Part shown: positions 49,816 through 59,976 of the stretch, one piece after another
Layout of the letters: every line of letters begins with the position of its first letter
Numbering within the stretch: the stretch's first letter is position 1
NCBI GenBank assembly: GCA_035547395.1
Contig: DASZVA010000014.1
Coordinates: 1-64,000, forward strand
Origin: CALREJ01 sp035547395
Lineage (GTDB): Bacteria; Patescibacteriota; Gracilibacteria; Peribacterales; Peribacteraceae
Reading direction: 5' to 3'
DNA: 64,000 bases
The notes under the pieces: model-generated
The model's database searches: none
What the model was told of the DNA's origin: nothing
Seen by the model: the letters and a program-made list of their open reading frames with translations, nothing else
Translations under genes and position numbers: made by a program

Positions 49816-50939
49816 ATAGCTCCAACGAATGCCTTCTGCATGAGAGCATTAAATTGATTATCAATTTCTAGTGATTGTGAAAACATCTTTTCCTTTATTT
49901 CCTCCACTTGAAGAACAATTTTTTGGAATTCATTTTGCAAATTTACAGGAGGAACTATCAAATCCAAATCTCTAAGAATGCGAAGGTTTATGTTTTTTTG
50001 TGCAACTTGTGGTGCATTTTTTTCGATTATCTCTTTTAGAAAAGAAAGCCAATAAAGAACAAAAAGGTTGTTGGTTTTTTCTGGATCGGGAACAAAACCT
50101 ACAACGCTGTCTGGAAAGCATGCATCAAAAGTAAGAATTCCTGCATCCGCAATGTTTGCAGCAATCGTAATGCACAGGGTGCCTGTAGGCCATTTTTTGC
50201 TTTGCTTCAGGCCAAAATCAGAATAGGTACTTTTGTAATTTCTTATAAGAATGTTTGATTGGGCGACATCCCCCGTTTGAATTAATGGATGGCTACCCCC
50301 AAGGAGCTCAGGTGCATTACGCGGTCTATGTTTAGATTTGCCTCTGTCCAATGTCCCAAGCTTTCCAAATTTTTCTTTTGGCCAATTTTTAGGATTCGTC
50401 ACCGGATCACCAAACATCTCCATAAACACCGCCTGCACGTACCCATCCAGCAGCTTCATTGACTCCCTACGCTTGCGGCGCAGCGCATCGGCTTGGTTGA
50501 GGTAGGAGACAATGCGCTTTTGGTCTTCGAGTGGAATCACTGGAATTCGCAAACTCATCAAAGTTTTTTTGTCGATGTGGGGAATTGTTGCGCCTGTAGC
50601 TCTGTCACGTAGATACTTTGATTTACTCTGTAGAAATCTGCCAAAAAAGCCCACATCAAAGTAGTGGGTGTCGATTTCTAGTCGCGCCAAAGTGCTGCCA
50701 ATGACTCCTGATAAGCCGTAGCCGACCGTTCCCGCGTTAGCTCCATCCCATGCAATGATCACATGCTTAGGATGAACCTCCACTCCGCGTGAAGCCGTAT
50801 ACTTTATGCCATTATCATTCCTCAAATCGCCAATCTGGATGTACCTCACAAATCCATCTGCCGGATTGTGTTGGTAACTTTCGACTTTTTTGCCCTTCCG
50901 AATTTTCACTATGCCTGCGAGAGCGGCAGAATCAGTCAT
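49812..50939 (-). CDS. hsdS: Type I restriction-modification specificity subunit HsdS
   Basis: 375 aa with two target-recognition domains. The first spans about 15-155 and is closed by the conserved IPVIPLEDQKRIVSYLNQAD; the second (about 185-335) ends with LDLIVPPVNLQNEFQKIV, each followed by a helical spacer. HsdS directs the HsdM and HsdR subunits to a bipartite sequence. It is the last gene of an hsdR-hsdM-hsdS operon and overlaps hsdM by 8 nt. The first domain starts only about 15 residues from the N-terminus, normal for the circularly permuted layout. The recognition sequence cannot be deduced. Confidence 0.92.
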   Translation of the reverse strand: MTDSAALAGIVKIRKGKKVESYQHNPADGFVRYIQIGDLRNDNGIKYTASRGVEVHPKHVIIAWDGANAGTVGYGLSGVIGSTLARLEIDTHYFDVGFFGRFLQSKSKYLRDRATGATIPHIDKKTLMSLRIPVIPLEDQKRIVSYLNQADALRRKRRESMKLLDGYVQAVFMEMFGDPVTNPKNWPKEKFGKLGTLDRGKSKHRPRNAPELLGGSHPLIQTGDVAQSNILIRNYKSTYSDFGLKQSKKWPTGTLCITIAANIADAGILTFDACFPDSVVGFVPDPEKTNNLFVLYWLSFLKEIIEKNAPQVAQKNINLRILRDLDLIVPPVNLQNEFQKIVLQVEEIKEKMFSQSLEIDNQFNALMQKAFVGAI

Positions 50940-52449
50940 GATACGATTTGAGTGAATTGATTCCTGCCATTATTTCACTCTCCAACTTCTCAATCTTCCC
51001 CAAAATCACCTTTGGCTCCTCATACTGCACCGCCTCGTACGTCACCTCCTTGTAGCGGTTCACACTGAGGTCATATTCGTTGTCTTCGATCTCTTTGCGC
51101 GGCACGAGGAAGCATTTACCGCTGCGGTCGCTCTTGGTTTCCCCGCGCTTCTTCCACTGAGCCACGATGTCGGGGATGTCATTCTGAGCGATGCGCTCTC
51201 GCTTGTCGTCCAGGCTGAAGCCATCTGCTTCCATGTCGTAAAACCAGACGTTCTCCGTCTCGCCGCCCTTCACGAAGACGAGGACAGCGGTACTAACTCC
51301 GGCGTACGGCCTGAAGACGCCGCTCGGCATCGAGATGACTCCTTGCAGCTCGCACTGCTCGATGAGCATCTTGCGGGCCAGCTTGTGCGCATTGCTGGAG
51401 CCAAAGAGCACACCATCGGGCACGATCATCGACGCACGACCGCCAACGCGCAGGGCATTGATGATCCGGTTGATGAACAGCAGTTCCGTCTTCGTCGTCG
51501 GAAGCATGAGCGATTCATTGATGTCACCCTTGTCGATGCTACCCTTGAACGGCGGGTTGGCCATGATCACGTCGTACACGCCTTCCTCCACGTAGTTTTT
51601 GGAGAGCGTATCGCGCTGTTCAATGTTCGGGTGGCTGATCCCGTGCATCATGAGGTTCATGAGGCCGATGCGTACCATCGCCTCGTCCGCGTCGAATCCG
51701 TAAAAGGTCTTCTCCTTCAGATGCTGCCATTGCCGCTCGTCGGTGAGCAGATCACCCACCAAACCACGCGGGAGGCCGTTTGCGTCCGTCACGCGGTGCT
51801 TCTCGCTCGTGTGCTGAGTGAGGATGTGCTGATACGCGCCGAGCAGGAAGCCGCCCGTACCGCAGGCGGGATCGCAGATCGTATCGCCAAGCTGCGGATT
51901 CACCAGCTCACACATCATCTGAATGACGTGGCGCGGCGTGCGGAACTGGCCCAGCTTGCCCGCGCTCGTGATCTCGGACAGCAAATGTTCGTACAGGTCG
52001 CCTTGGGTGTCCTGAAATTCCTGCCCCTCTCTTTGCTCTCGGGAGATTTCTTCGTAGATTTCGTCGATGATGTTCACGGCCTCGACGAGGAGTGATGGCT
52101 TGCTGATGATGAAAACCGCATTGCCCATGTGCTTTGCATACGGGCTATCGGTGCTGCCGAGGCTCTTGAGGAAGGGAAACACCTTCTTCTGCACGTGGTC
52201 GAGCATCGCGCCGCCTTCCATCTGCTTGAAGTGGCTCCAGCGCAGGTCGTCCTGTCCGGCAAAAAACGATTGGTAGTTTTCGCCCGTGAACTCCGCATCC
52301 TGCTTCTTCGTGAGGTCGAGTTCGTCGAGCCGCTTCATGAATAGCAGGTACGAAATCTGCTCAATCGCCGTGAGCGGGTTAGCGATGCCGCCGCTCCAGA
52401 AATTAGTCCAGAGGCGATCGACAGCGGAGCGGAGTGTGCTATTGAGCAT
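50932..52449 (-). CDS. hsdM: Type I restriction-modification methyltransferase HsdM
   Basis: 505 aa from ATG 52449. The HsdM N-terminal domain (about 5-130) precedes the N6-adenine methylase domain with the SAM motif DPACGTGG (193-200) and catalytic NPPF (298-301). It methylates adenine at the site chosen by HsdS. The open frame continues upstream to 52599 through hsdR in another frame; the start MLNSTLRSAVDRLWTNFWSG fits the family and overlaps hsdR by 11 nt. Overlaps on both sides show a tightly coupled operon. Confidence 0.95.
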   Translation of the reverse strand: MLNSTLRSAVDRLWTNFWSGGIANPLTAIEQISYLLFMKRLDELDLTKKQDAEFTGENYQSFFAGQDDLRWSHFKQMEGGAMLDHVQKKVFPFLKSLGSTDSPYAKHMGNAVFIISKPSLLVEAVNIIDEIYEEISREQREGQEFQDTQGDLYEHLLSEITSAGKLGQFRTPRHVIQMMCELVNPQLGDTICDPACGTGGFLLGAYQHILTQHTSEKHRVTDANGLPRGLVGDLLTDERQWQHLKEKTFYGFDADEAMVRIGLMNLMMHGISHPNIEQRDTLSKNYVEEGVYDVIMANPPFKGSIDKGDINESLMLPTTKTELLFINRIINALRVGGRASMIVPDGVLFGSSNAHKLARKMLIEQCELQGVISMPSGVFRPYAGVSTAVLVFVKGGETENVWFYDMEADGFSLDDKRERIAQNDIPDIVAQWKKRGETKSDRSGKCFLVPRKEIEDNEYDLSVNRYKEVTYEAVQYEEPKVILGKIEKLESEIMAGINSLKSYHD

Positions 52450-55243
52450 GAGCGAGCAGTGCGTGAGTAAAATCGAGGATTTCCGCGCGCTCCTTTGGCT
52501 TGAACAAGCCAAGGAAGCCCTTCTCGTGGAAGCGCGTGAACGGCTCGCGGGTGAGGTCTTTCTTGTCGAGCCTGCCGTTTTCGATAATGAATGTCTCAAG
52601 CGTACGCAAAAACTGAATCTGCTTCGCGGTCAGCGTGTTGTGATGGACGATGAACTCCGCGAATGCTTCCGACACCTTGTCAGGGAAGGTCTTGAGTTCC
52701 CCGATCCCCATAATGTACCTGATCAAATCGAGAAATTGAACCCTTCTCGCGTTGTACGCCTTCTGCAAGTTCTGCTCGTTGGGATACGGATCGTACTGCT
52801 CCAGCGTGTCGGCAAGCTGCTCCAACTCGTCCTTCGACAGGCTCGCGCCCTTCTTCACTTTCTTGAGGATGGGATTCTCGTCTTCCAGCTTCTTGATGAG
52901 CGCTTCCACTTTCTCGCGGTACTTCTGCACGGAGACGCGCTCATTGGCAGGGCCGAACTCGATCATCTGCTTTTCAGCGGTGAGGTCGCGCAGGTTCAAC
53001 TTCTCTTGGTCGATCTTGAACCCTTCCTCGCGGAACCGCATGAGCGGCGCGAGGCTGTGCACGATCTCTTGCAACTGCGCTTCATCGGCCTTGGGCACAA
53101 AGCCCTCATTCAGCACTGCCTCGATCAGCTCTTTGTGCTTAGCGACGGTGTTCACGGAAAGCGGCAGATCGGAAATTTTCTCGATGATGACCTGCTCCAG
53201 CGTCTCGATCTTCTTGGCGTCCGCATTGAGACGGGCGATAGAGAGCTGCAAGACGTTGATTTCGAGGCTCATGGCCTTGAAGTCCTCGTTGCTGCGCGTG
53301 CGCATGAGCGGGGCGATCTCCTTTTGCAAATAGAGCTGCTTCTCGTCATTGAGGTTCTTCCAGAACGCATCGTCCAGCCGTTCGATCTTCGATTTCGCGT
53401 CGAGCACCACCACGTTGTTATGCGGCAGCTTCTTGATGTCCTCGCGCATGGACGCGATCGTCTCCTCCGCGATCTTCTCCTCCTGCGCCTTCACCGCCGC
53501 CGCGTATTTCTGAAGACGTGTCTCGAAGAGGCGTACGGGCAGGGGCTTCGTGGGGCGTTCCTCTTTGCCCTTCGGATTCATCTGGAAATACTCGAAGTTG
53601 CCCCAGCAGTCGATAATGAGGAAGTGGTCTTTCTTCGTGCACCACGGCTTCATGGCTTTTGGCTCCAGTAGGCGTGTCCCGCGTCCGATCATCTGCCAGA
53701 ATTTCGTGTATGAGAACACTGGCTTGGCGAAGACGAGGTTCACGATCTCGCGCACGTCGATGCCGGTATCGAGCATGTCCACGCTGATAGCGATGCGCGG
53801 CATGTCGTTATTCTTGAACTGATCGAGCAGACCGCCCTTGCCGTGGACGCGGCTATCTTCGGACACGAGCACCTTGGCGATCTTGCCCTTCTGCTCCGGG
53901 TAGAGATTGTCGAACATTTCCTGCAACCGCCATGCGTGCTCTTTGGTCATGGCGAAGAAGATCGTCTTGCCCGGCAGCACGCCACTGTCATCCTTGATGC
54001 ACTCTTCCATGAATTCCTCAACGATGAGCGCGTTCGTGCCCTTGTTCGTCACCTTCTTCTCCAAATCCGTGCCCTCGTAGTTGATGTCCTCCAGCTCCTT
54101 ACCCTCGGCCAGCAGCTTTTTCTGGTCTTCCAGCGACAGTTTGTCGTGATGGATGCCCTCGGCTTGGAACTTCGTTTGCAATGACATGACCTCAAAGTCA
54201 CAGAGATATGGTGGTTTATTGTTCACGGCTTCCTCATAGGTGTAAGCATAGGTAGGTTCTCCATCGTCACACGAGAACAGATCAAATGTATTGTGGTCGA
54301 TGGCATCTGTAGGTGTAGCAGTGAGACCAAGCTGAAGAGAATCGAAGTAATCAAAAATATTCCGGTAGGCGTTATAGATTGAACGATGGCTCTCATCAGC
54401 CACGATGAGGTCAAAGAAATGCGGGGAGAGTGGGCAATCCACCTGCTCGATAATATTGAGCAACATCGGATAGGTCATAGTATAAACTCGGCGATCGGTA
54501 GTAATTTCTTGCTCTCCCTGTTTCGGCCAGAGTGGTGCATTTGGCAAAAATTCACGAAATGCTTCTATCGCCTGATCGCGGAGTGCTATGCGATCGACTA
54601 GGAAGAGAACTCGTTGTACGCGATTACTGCGCATGAGGACATCGAGTAGAGACACACATGTGCGTGTCTTACCCGTCCCTGTCGCCATAACGAGAAGAAA
54701 CTTACGTCGTCCTTTGTCGACACCTTCAAGCACTGAACGGATTGCCTGAATTTGGTAAGGACGATTGGAGATGTCGCGATTGATCAGTTCCTGTGACATT
54801 GGCTTAGTGCTCTCACGCAGGTACAGCATCCTTTCTAAATCTTTACGTGTTGGGAAGCCATAGACCTTGCGAGGTGCATATCGCTCTGTATCCCAGAAAA
54901 AAATATCATGGCCATTTGTATAAAAGACAAAAGGCATTTCACGACCCGTATTTTTGACAATGTTTTCCGCATATTGCTTCGCTTGTTCCTGCCCAACGCG
55001 CGCATCACGAGATGTTTTCTTTGCTTCCACGACTGCCAGTGGATAACCATCTTCGCCTAGCAGCGCATAATCAGAAAATTGATGCCCTTGGAATTCATGC
55101 ATTGGTACTTCAATCCCTTCTGGTAAGCCAACCCAGATATCCATCTCAGTCAGGACCTTTGTTGGATCATTGATATCCCATCCAGCTTTTAGCAAGCGCT
55201 TGTCAATTATCTCACGACGAGTCTTTGCTTCGGATTCGTTCAT
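52439..55243 (-). CDS. hsdR: Type I restriction endonuclease subunit HsdR
   Basis: 934 aa. The N-terminal nuclease domain has the PD-(D/E)xK core FSDYALLGEDGYPLAVVEAK (Asp58, Glu73, Lys75). The SF2 motor follows with Walker A MATGTGKT (187-194), the DESH box (about 280) and motif VI QMIGRGTRL. The C-terminal region is of the EcoEI type. HsdR translocates DNA and cuts at a distance from unmethylated sites. It is the first gene of the hsdRMS operon. No premature stops are visible. The divergent region before the DUF262 gene (55244-55388) is AT-rich and should carry both promoters. Confidence 0.95.
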   Translation of the reverse strand: MNESEAKTRREIIDKRLLKAGWDINDPTKVLTEMDIWVGLPEGIEVPMHEFQGHQFSDYALLGEDGYPLAVVEAKKTSRDARVGQEQAKQYAENIVKNTGREMPFVFYTNGHDIFFWDTERYAPRKVYGFPTRKDLERMLYLRESTKPMSQELINRDISNRPYQIQAIRSVLEGVDKGRRKFLLVMATGTGKTRTCVSLLDVLMRSNRVQRVLFLVDRIALRDQAIEAFREFLPNAPLWPKQGEQEITTDRRVYTMTYPMLLNIIEQVDCPLSPHFFDLIVADESHRSIYNAYRNIFDYFDSLQLGLTATPTDAIDHNTFDLFSCDDGEPTYAYTYEEAVNNKPPYLCDFEVMSLQTKFQAEGIHHDKLSLEDQKKLLAEGKELEDINYEGTDLEKKVTNKGTNALIVEEFMEECIKDDSGVLPGKTIFFAMTKEHAWRLQEMFDNLYPEQKGKIAKVLVSEDSRVHGKGGLLDQFKNNDMPRIAISVDMLDTGIDVREIVNLVFAKPVFSYTKFWQMIGRGTRLLEPKAMKPWCTKKDHFLIIDCWGNFEYFQMNPKGKEERPTKPLPVRLFETRLQKYAAAVKAQEEKIAEETIASMREDIKKLPHNNVVVLDAKSKIERLDDAFWKNLNDEKQLYLQKEIAPLMRTRSNEDFKAMSLEINVLQLSIARLNADAKKIETLEQVIIEKISDLPLSVNTVAKHKELIEAVLNEGFVPKADEAQLQEIVHSLAPLMRFREEGFKIDQEKLNLRDLTAEKQMIEFGPANERVSVQKYREKVEALIKKLEDENPILKKVKKGASLSKDELEQLADTLEQYDPYPNEQNLQKAYNARRVQFLDLIRYIMGIGELKTFPDKVSEAFAEFIVHHNTLTAKQIQFLRTLETFIIENGRLDKKDLTREPFTRFHEKGFLGLFKPKERAEILDFTHALLAHAQ

Positions 55244-55388
55244 CAGAGAAGGGAATTACTGATATTTTAGCGCGCGAATCAGCAAATCGTAATGCCTTTT
55301 TGCTATTAAGAAAAGCCAGAGTCTTTGCACGAATGCCTACTATGGAATGCTCTTTTTCTTTATTATAAATTACTATTTAATCTAATCG

Positions 55389-57092
55389 ATGCCTAAAACC
55401 GACATCAAGGTGAGTGAACTGGTTGAAAAGGTACAGCGGGGAGAACTGCGTCTTCCGGAAATGCAGCGGCGCTATGTATGGTCTGCGACGATGGTTCGTG
55501 ATCTTCTTGACTCTCTCTATCGCGGATACCCGTCCGGAACCATTCTTGTATGGGAAACAGATGAAGACATAGAGACTCGCGATTTGGCCGTGGCCCCCAC
55601 GCGCACGCCAACGACGACAGGGAAGCTGCTGCTATTGGATGGTCAGCAACGCACCACATCGCTGACATCGATTCTATCGGGAGAACCGGTATGGGTTCGC
55701 AACAGACGTAAGCCCATTGAGATTCTCTTCAATCTTGACCATCCGGCCGGGCCACCGGCAGATGCTCAGGAATTCGGTGAGCCGGATTATTCTGAGGATA
55801 TCGAAGATATGGAAGACGAAGAGAGTGCAGAGCGGGATATTCAAGAAGAGCTTAAGCAAAAAACATTTGTCGTTGCCAATAAAGCACTGAAAAATAATCC
55901 AATTTGGGTGTCGGTATCGGATATTTTCAAGATGACGGACAGCCAGATTTTACGGGGGCTTGGCATCAACTCAGATAATCCGAAATGGGACATGTACGCG
56001 GAGCGTCTTCAGCAGGTGCGAAAAATAGAAGACTATTCCTACGTCATGCATGTACTTGAGAAAAACATGTCCTACGCGGAAGTGACGGATATTTTCGTCC
56101 GCGTGAACTCGCAAGGAATCAAATTGCGTGGATCAGATTTAGCCATTGCGCAGATAACATCGAAATGGAAGGGATTCATGCAGACCATAGAAGACTTTGC
56201 TAAGGAGTTTGGCGATGAAGAAAACAGCATACTGGAAGCAGGGTTACCGATTCGCGCATTGGTCGTATTTGCAACACATCAGAGTCGATACAAGACCGTG
56301 GGAAAGTTGAGTCTCGACCAGATGAAAAAAGCATGGGTACAGGCCAAGGAAGCGCTGGAGTTTGCGATTAACTTTGCGCACAGCAACGCCGGCATAGACA
56401 GTATCGATTATTTATCTGCACCAACGCTGCTGGTTACAATCGGTGTCTATGCGGTACTGAGACAGGGGAAACTGACTGCTGAAGAAACAAAAATGCTCCT
56501 TCGTTGGTTGTACATCGCTCATATGCGCGCTCATTATACGGTCGCATCTTCGGAATCCGTTTTGGATAGTGATCTTTCACTTCTCTTCAAAGGCGGTGAT
56601 TTGCCTGCCCTGCTGGAGCAATTACAGCTGCACGTTCGTAAGTTTGAACTGGATCCGGAGGAGGTGAGAGGGAAGGGGATTCGCAGTCCGATTTTCTCAA
56701 TGCTCTACATCGTCTTAAAGCATCAAGGAGCAAAAGACTGGCTGTCCGGTTTGGACCTTGACCACCACATCGGAAAGGCACATGCCATTCAGTATCATCA
56801 CATTTTTCCCAAGGCACTGCTAAAAAAATCCCACTATGAGCCAAAAGAAATCAATCAGATCGCCAACATGGCATTCATTGGCGGCAAAACAAATCGTCAT
56901 ATCATGGATAAAGAACCGATCGTCTATATGGAAAATATGGTTCTACCGAAGCAAGGCGAAGGCGCTTTGCATTCGCAATTGATTCCTAGTGATCGATCGC
57001 TTTGGAGATTAGAAAATTATCCGCAGTTCCTCGAATATCGGACAAAAGCAATTGCTACATGTATCAATGAATTTTTGAGGAAATTCAATTAA
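55389..57092 (+). CDS. DUF262 protein with HNH-like C-terminus (GmrSD-like)
   Basis: 567 aa. The DUF262 domain (about 5-230) shows RLPEMQRRYVWSATMVRDLL, the nucleotide-binding LLLDGQQRTTSL and FVRVNSQGIKL motifs. The C-terminal region carries QYHHIFPKALLKK and NMAFIGGKTN, an HNH-type nuclease motif as in DUF1524/GmrD. This matches single-chain GmrSD-like type IV restriction enzymes that attack modified (for example glucosylated) phage DNA. Placement directly beside a type I system on the opposite strand fits a layered restriction island. A bidirectional terminator follows. Confidence 0.88.
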   Translation: MPKTDIKVSELVEKVQRGELRLPEMQRRYVWSATMVRDLLDSLYRGYPSGTILVWETDEDIETRDLAVAPTRTPTTTGKLLLLDGQQRTTSLTSILSGEPVWVRNRRKPIEILFNLDHPAGPPADAQEFGEPDYSEDIEDMEDEESAERDIQEELKQKTFVVANKALKNNPIWVSVSDIFKMTDSQILRGLGINSDNPKWDMYAERLQQVRKIEDYSYVMHVLEKNMSYAEVTDIFVRVNSQGIKLRGSDLAIAQITSKWKGFMQTIEDFAKEFGDEENSILEAGLPIRALVVFATHQSRYKTVGKLSLDQMKKAWVQAKEALEFAINFAHSNAGIDSIDYLSAPTLLVTIGVYAVLRQGKLTAEETKMLLRWLYIAHMRAHYTVASSESVLDSDLSLLFKGGDLPALLEQLQLHVRKFELDPEEVRGKGIRSPIFSMLYIVLKHQGAKDWLSGLDLDHHIGKAHAIQYHHIFPKALLKKSHYEPKEINQIANMAFIGGKTNRHIMDKEPIVYMENMVLPKQGEGALHSQLIPSDRSLWRLENYPQFLEYRTKAIATCINEFLRKFN

Positions 57093-57127
57093 CACCCCTT
57101 TGCACCGATCTAATATGACATTGCACA

Positions 57128-57153
57128 AAACCCGAAGCTTCCGCCCCGGGTTT
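57128..57153. terminator. Bidirectional terminator between DUF262 gene and rplI
   Basis: AAACCCG and CGGGTTT form a 7-bp stem around AAGCTTCCGCCC. A and T runs flank it in both directions, and the two genes converge here. Confidence 0.6.
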
Positions 57154-57175
57154 AGATTCATATGTAGAAAAATGA

Positions 57176-57637
57176 TTAGTCTTTCTTCTCCACCTTCTCT
57201 GCCTCGACCACCACCGAGAGGGGAACGCTTTGATCGTTCAGCTTGAGCTGCACGGTGTGCGTGCCGGTCGACTTGATGGGTTCGTCAAGGAGGACGGACT
57301 GCTCCGGCAGATCCAGCGAGAGCTGTTCCTTGAGAGCTTCCACGATCGCGCCCTTGTTGATGGCGGCGTAAAGCTTGCCGGTCTTGGTCACCTTGCGGGT
57401 GAAGCTGAGCTGCTGGCCCGTTAGCGCCTTGGCGGTCGATGCCTGCGCGGACTTTTCCTTCTCACGCTCTTCTGCTCTGCGGCGGATGAGATCCGCGTAG
57501 CGCTTGCGCACGAGCGGTGTTGCAACCAACGCGGCGCGGCGGGGGAGGAGGAAGTTCAGAGCGTAACCGTCTCCGACGACCAGTAAATCATTCTTCTTTC
57601 CGATGCCTGCGATGTCTTGGAGGAGTAATACTTCCAT
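57176..57637 (-). CDS. rplI: 50S ribosomal protein bL9
   Basis: 153 aa. The N-terminal domain has the family signature GIGKKNDLLVVGDGYALNFLLPRRAA (shortened here: GKKNDLLVVGDGYALNFLLP), joined by a long charged helix (about 45-75) to a C-terminal domain. Length is normal. bL9 binds 23S rRNA domain V and helps frame maintenance. Several CPR lineages lack this protein, so its presence is a minor taxonomic hint. It stands alone rather than with rpsF/rpsR. Confidence 0.96.
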   Translation of the reverse strand: MEVLLLQDIAGIGKKNDLLVVGDGYALNFLLPRRAALVATPLVRKRYADLIRRRAEEREKEKSAQASTAKALTGQQLSFTRKVTKTGKLYAAINKGAIVEALKEQLSLDLPEQSVLLDEPIKSTGTHTVQLKLNDQSVPLSVVVEAEKVEKKD

Positions 57638-57752
57638 TGGTGCTACGTAAGTGAAATGAGCTAAAAGATCCTACGGCAAGTAGGACGATGCGTCAATGGT
57701 AGCGGGGGTATGGTGCATCAACTGATGAGACGCTTTTTTCGCCTTTCTCTTG

Positions 57753-59972
57753 CTAAATGAGGCTTGACACCCAGGGCAAAAAATCGAGCCATCCTTTGCC
57801 GGGTTTGAAGACGCGATCTTGCTTGACGTACCAGTCACTTAATGTCAAAAACCTATCTGAGTGCAGCGAAAGATGACCCAGGTCGATACCGAGAATGCTG
57901 CTCTTGTGGGCGAAGGTGTAAACGGGGGAGTAGAGGAAGATGGCCGGAACATCCTTGGCAAGGACGGATTTCAGCTTCTGCAGCGCGTTCTGGCGCTCGG
58001 TTTCATCGCCGGTGCTGCGGATGGTCTCGAGCAGCGTGTCGGCCTGAAATGATTCGTACTGGGACAGATTGTAGGCATCCAGACGAAGATCGGATTTGTT
58101 ACCGGTGACCTTCTGCACGCCGCTACTGTGCCAATACGGATAGCTGTCGAGGTTATCGAGCAGGGATTCGCCAAAGAGCAGCGCGTCGTAATCGCGCGCG
58201 AGCATCTTGGCCTGGAAGTCGTCGGTCGTGGCGGGAATATCGATCGTTACATTGACGCCCAGCTTCGCCCACTGCTTCTTCACGTCCTCGGCGACGGCTT
58301 TGTACGACGGGGGAGAGGGGCTGGTGAGCAACGTGAGCTTAAGCTGCTTGCCCTGATCGTTGATGCGCGTGCCGATGGGATCCCCCGGCTGTCGCAGGCG
58401 CAGATAGCCGTCCTGAACCACCAGATTATTGACCGAGATGCGCTGCGATTCCGGAATGGAACCCGCCTTGGACGCCAGGAACAGATCGACAAGGTGCTGT
58501 TCATTGAGTGCCTTGGCGTAATCGTCAGCCGTGACCGTGCGATGCACGTAGCACGAATCGAGGATCTTGCCTTTGTCGTCGGTCAATTTAATCAGGTTGT
58601 AGCCGACGTGCAGCGCGTTCGCGCCGGTGGTCGGCAGCTGCACGATCCACGATCCCGATTGCGTGGGATTGGCCCTGAGCGGAATGCCGTTGATGCTGTC
58701 CTTGCCGCTCAAATCATGCCCCGATCCCGTGACGGACAGCAGGGCGCCGGTATCCAGGAACACGACAGGCGCAATCTTCAGAATGCCGTTCTGGTTGGCA
58801 TCACGCTGCTCGAGCAAATGCTGCAGATGGAGTTTTTCGGGGAAGTACCAGGACGAATCGACGAGCGCCCCCTGCGCCGCTGCCGGATCGAATTTGTACC
58901 GCCAGTCGGAGTTGTCGAGCTCGAGCAGGGGAGTGTCGACGATGGCGGATTCGCCCGCGGTTTCCGCGATTTCCTGCTTGTTGGTCCCCAGCTGCAGACC
59001 CAGTCGCAGTTTCTGATCCTTCACAACAGTGCGATCGAGGTTGAAGAAGAGCGCCGTGTACTGCGGCAATGTGTAATTGCTCGCAGAGAACTGATTCGGA
59101 ACGGCCGGCGTGCCGTTGGCCGTGTGCGGCACGAGGCGGATGCCGTCGAGATTGTGGAGATCCGACAGCAGCGTCTGGTAGCTCGGGAAAATGCGGAAGA
59201 CCAGGCGATCGATGCGTTCGACCGGCGGAATCGTACGATCGAACCGCTCGAGCGTCACTTCGGTACTCAGCTCCGTCTGCGAGATGCTTTTGATCTTGTA
59301 GGGACCCGCGCCGACGGGATGGAACCCGAAGTCGAGCGTCTGATCGATCATCTTGACGGGCACGCCCTCGAAAGATTTTTTCGGCAGCAGCCCGAGTGTT
59401 AAGTTGCTCGGGAAAAAACTGTAGGGCTCGTCGAGGACGAACTGCACCGTGCGGTCGTTGACTTTTTTGATGGTGACGCCGCGGAAGTTTTGCGCCAGCA
59501 GGGTGTTTGGGAAATCCGGGTCCTGAATCGTCTGGAACGTGAACAGCACGTCGTCCGCCGTGACCGGATGCGGATCCTTGGTTGTGGAATCCTGCCAATA
59601 GATGTTTTTCTTGAGGGTGACCGTATAGGTCTTGCCGTCCTTGGACACATCGTACGTCGCCAGGTCATCGACGATCTTCTTGCTCTGCGGATCGTACTTG
59701 AGAAGCCCCGCGAAGATGAGCGAAACGATGTCGCGGTTCACGTCGTTTTGGACGGTGAACCAGGGATTCAGCGGCTGCAAGGTGCCGACGGACCCCTCGA
59801 TGTAGGTGCCGCCGCTGGCCGGAATCAAGACGGTGTTATCGATGTAAAACCGATAGACAAGCATGCTGAAACTGCCCACGAAAAGCAGGATCAGTCCGAT
59901 CACGACCCAGCGTTCCCATCGCACATACGAGCGCAGCAAACCCTGAAAGGTGGAGCGAAACAATCGGGGCAT
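57753..59972 (-). CDS. Peptide/nickel-type ABC transporter substrate-binding protein
   Basis: 739 aa. A TM anchor (about residues 20-42) precedes an SBP_bac_5 domain: GTYIEGSVGTLQPLNPWFTV, VTADDVLFTFQTIQDP and the C-terminal AVAEDVKKQWAKLGVNVTI. An inserted segment of roughly 150 residues in the middle (about 390-540) is unusual for the family. The protein binds oligopeptides or similar solutes outside the membrane; no permease or ATPase genes lie beside it. It follows secG by 4 nt and is probably co-transcribed. Confidence 0.88.
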   Translation of the reverse strand: MPRLFRSTFQGLLRSYVRWERWVVIGLILLFVGSFSMLVYRFYIDNTVLIPASGGTYIEGSVGTLQPLNPWFTVQNDVNRDIVSLIFAGLLKYDPQSKKIVDDLATYDVSKDGKTYTVTLKKNIYWQDSTTKDPHPVTADDVLFTFQTIQDPDFPNTLLAQNFRGVTIKKVNDRTVQFVLDEPYSFFPSNLTLGLLPKKSFEGVPVKMIDQTLDFGFHPVGAGPYKIKSISQTELSTEVTLERFDRTIPPVERIDRLVFRIFPSYQTLLSDLHNLDGIRLVPHTANGTPAVPNQFSASNYTLPQYTALFFNLDRTVVKDQKLRLGLQLGTNKQEIAETAGESAIVDTPLLELDNSDWRYKFDPAAAQGALVDSSWYFPEKLHLQHLLEQRDANQNGILKIAPVVFLDTGALLSVTGSGHDLSGKDSINGIPLRANPTQSGSWIVQLPTTGANALHVGYNLIKLTDDKGKILDSCYVHRTVTADDYAKALNEQHLVDLFLASKAGSIPESQRISVNNLVVQDGYLRLRQPGDPIGTRINDQGKQLKLTLLTSPSPPSYKAVAEDVKKQWAKLGVNVTIDIPATTDDFQAKMLARDYDALLFGESLLDNLDSYPYWHSSGVQKVTGNKSDLRLDAYNLSQYESFQADTLLETIRSTGDETERQNALQKLKSVLAKDVPAIFLYSPVYTFAHKSSILGIDLGHLSLHSDRFLTLSDWYVKQDRVFKPGKGWLDFLPWVSSLI

Positions 59973-59976
59973 TGAA

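Noticed and set aside
52286..53671. 461-codon open frame antisense to hsdR/hsdM
   Set aside because: Shadow frame of well-supported type I restriction genes; Leu/Glu/Arg-rich product with no family.
58128..59402. 424-codon open frame antisense to the substrate-binding protein gene
   Set aside because: Shadow frame; the opposite strand has clear SBP motifs and the antisense product has none.
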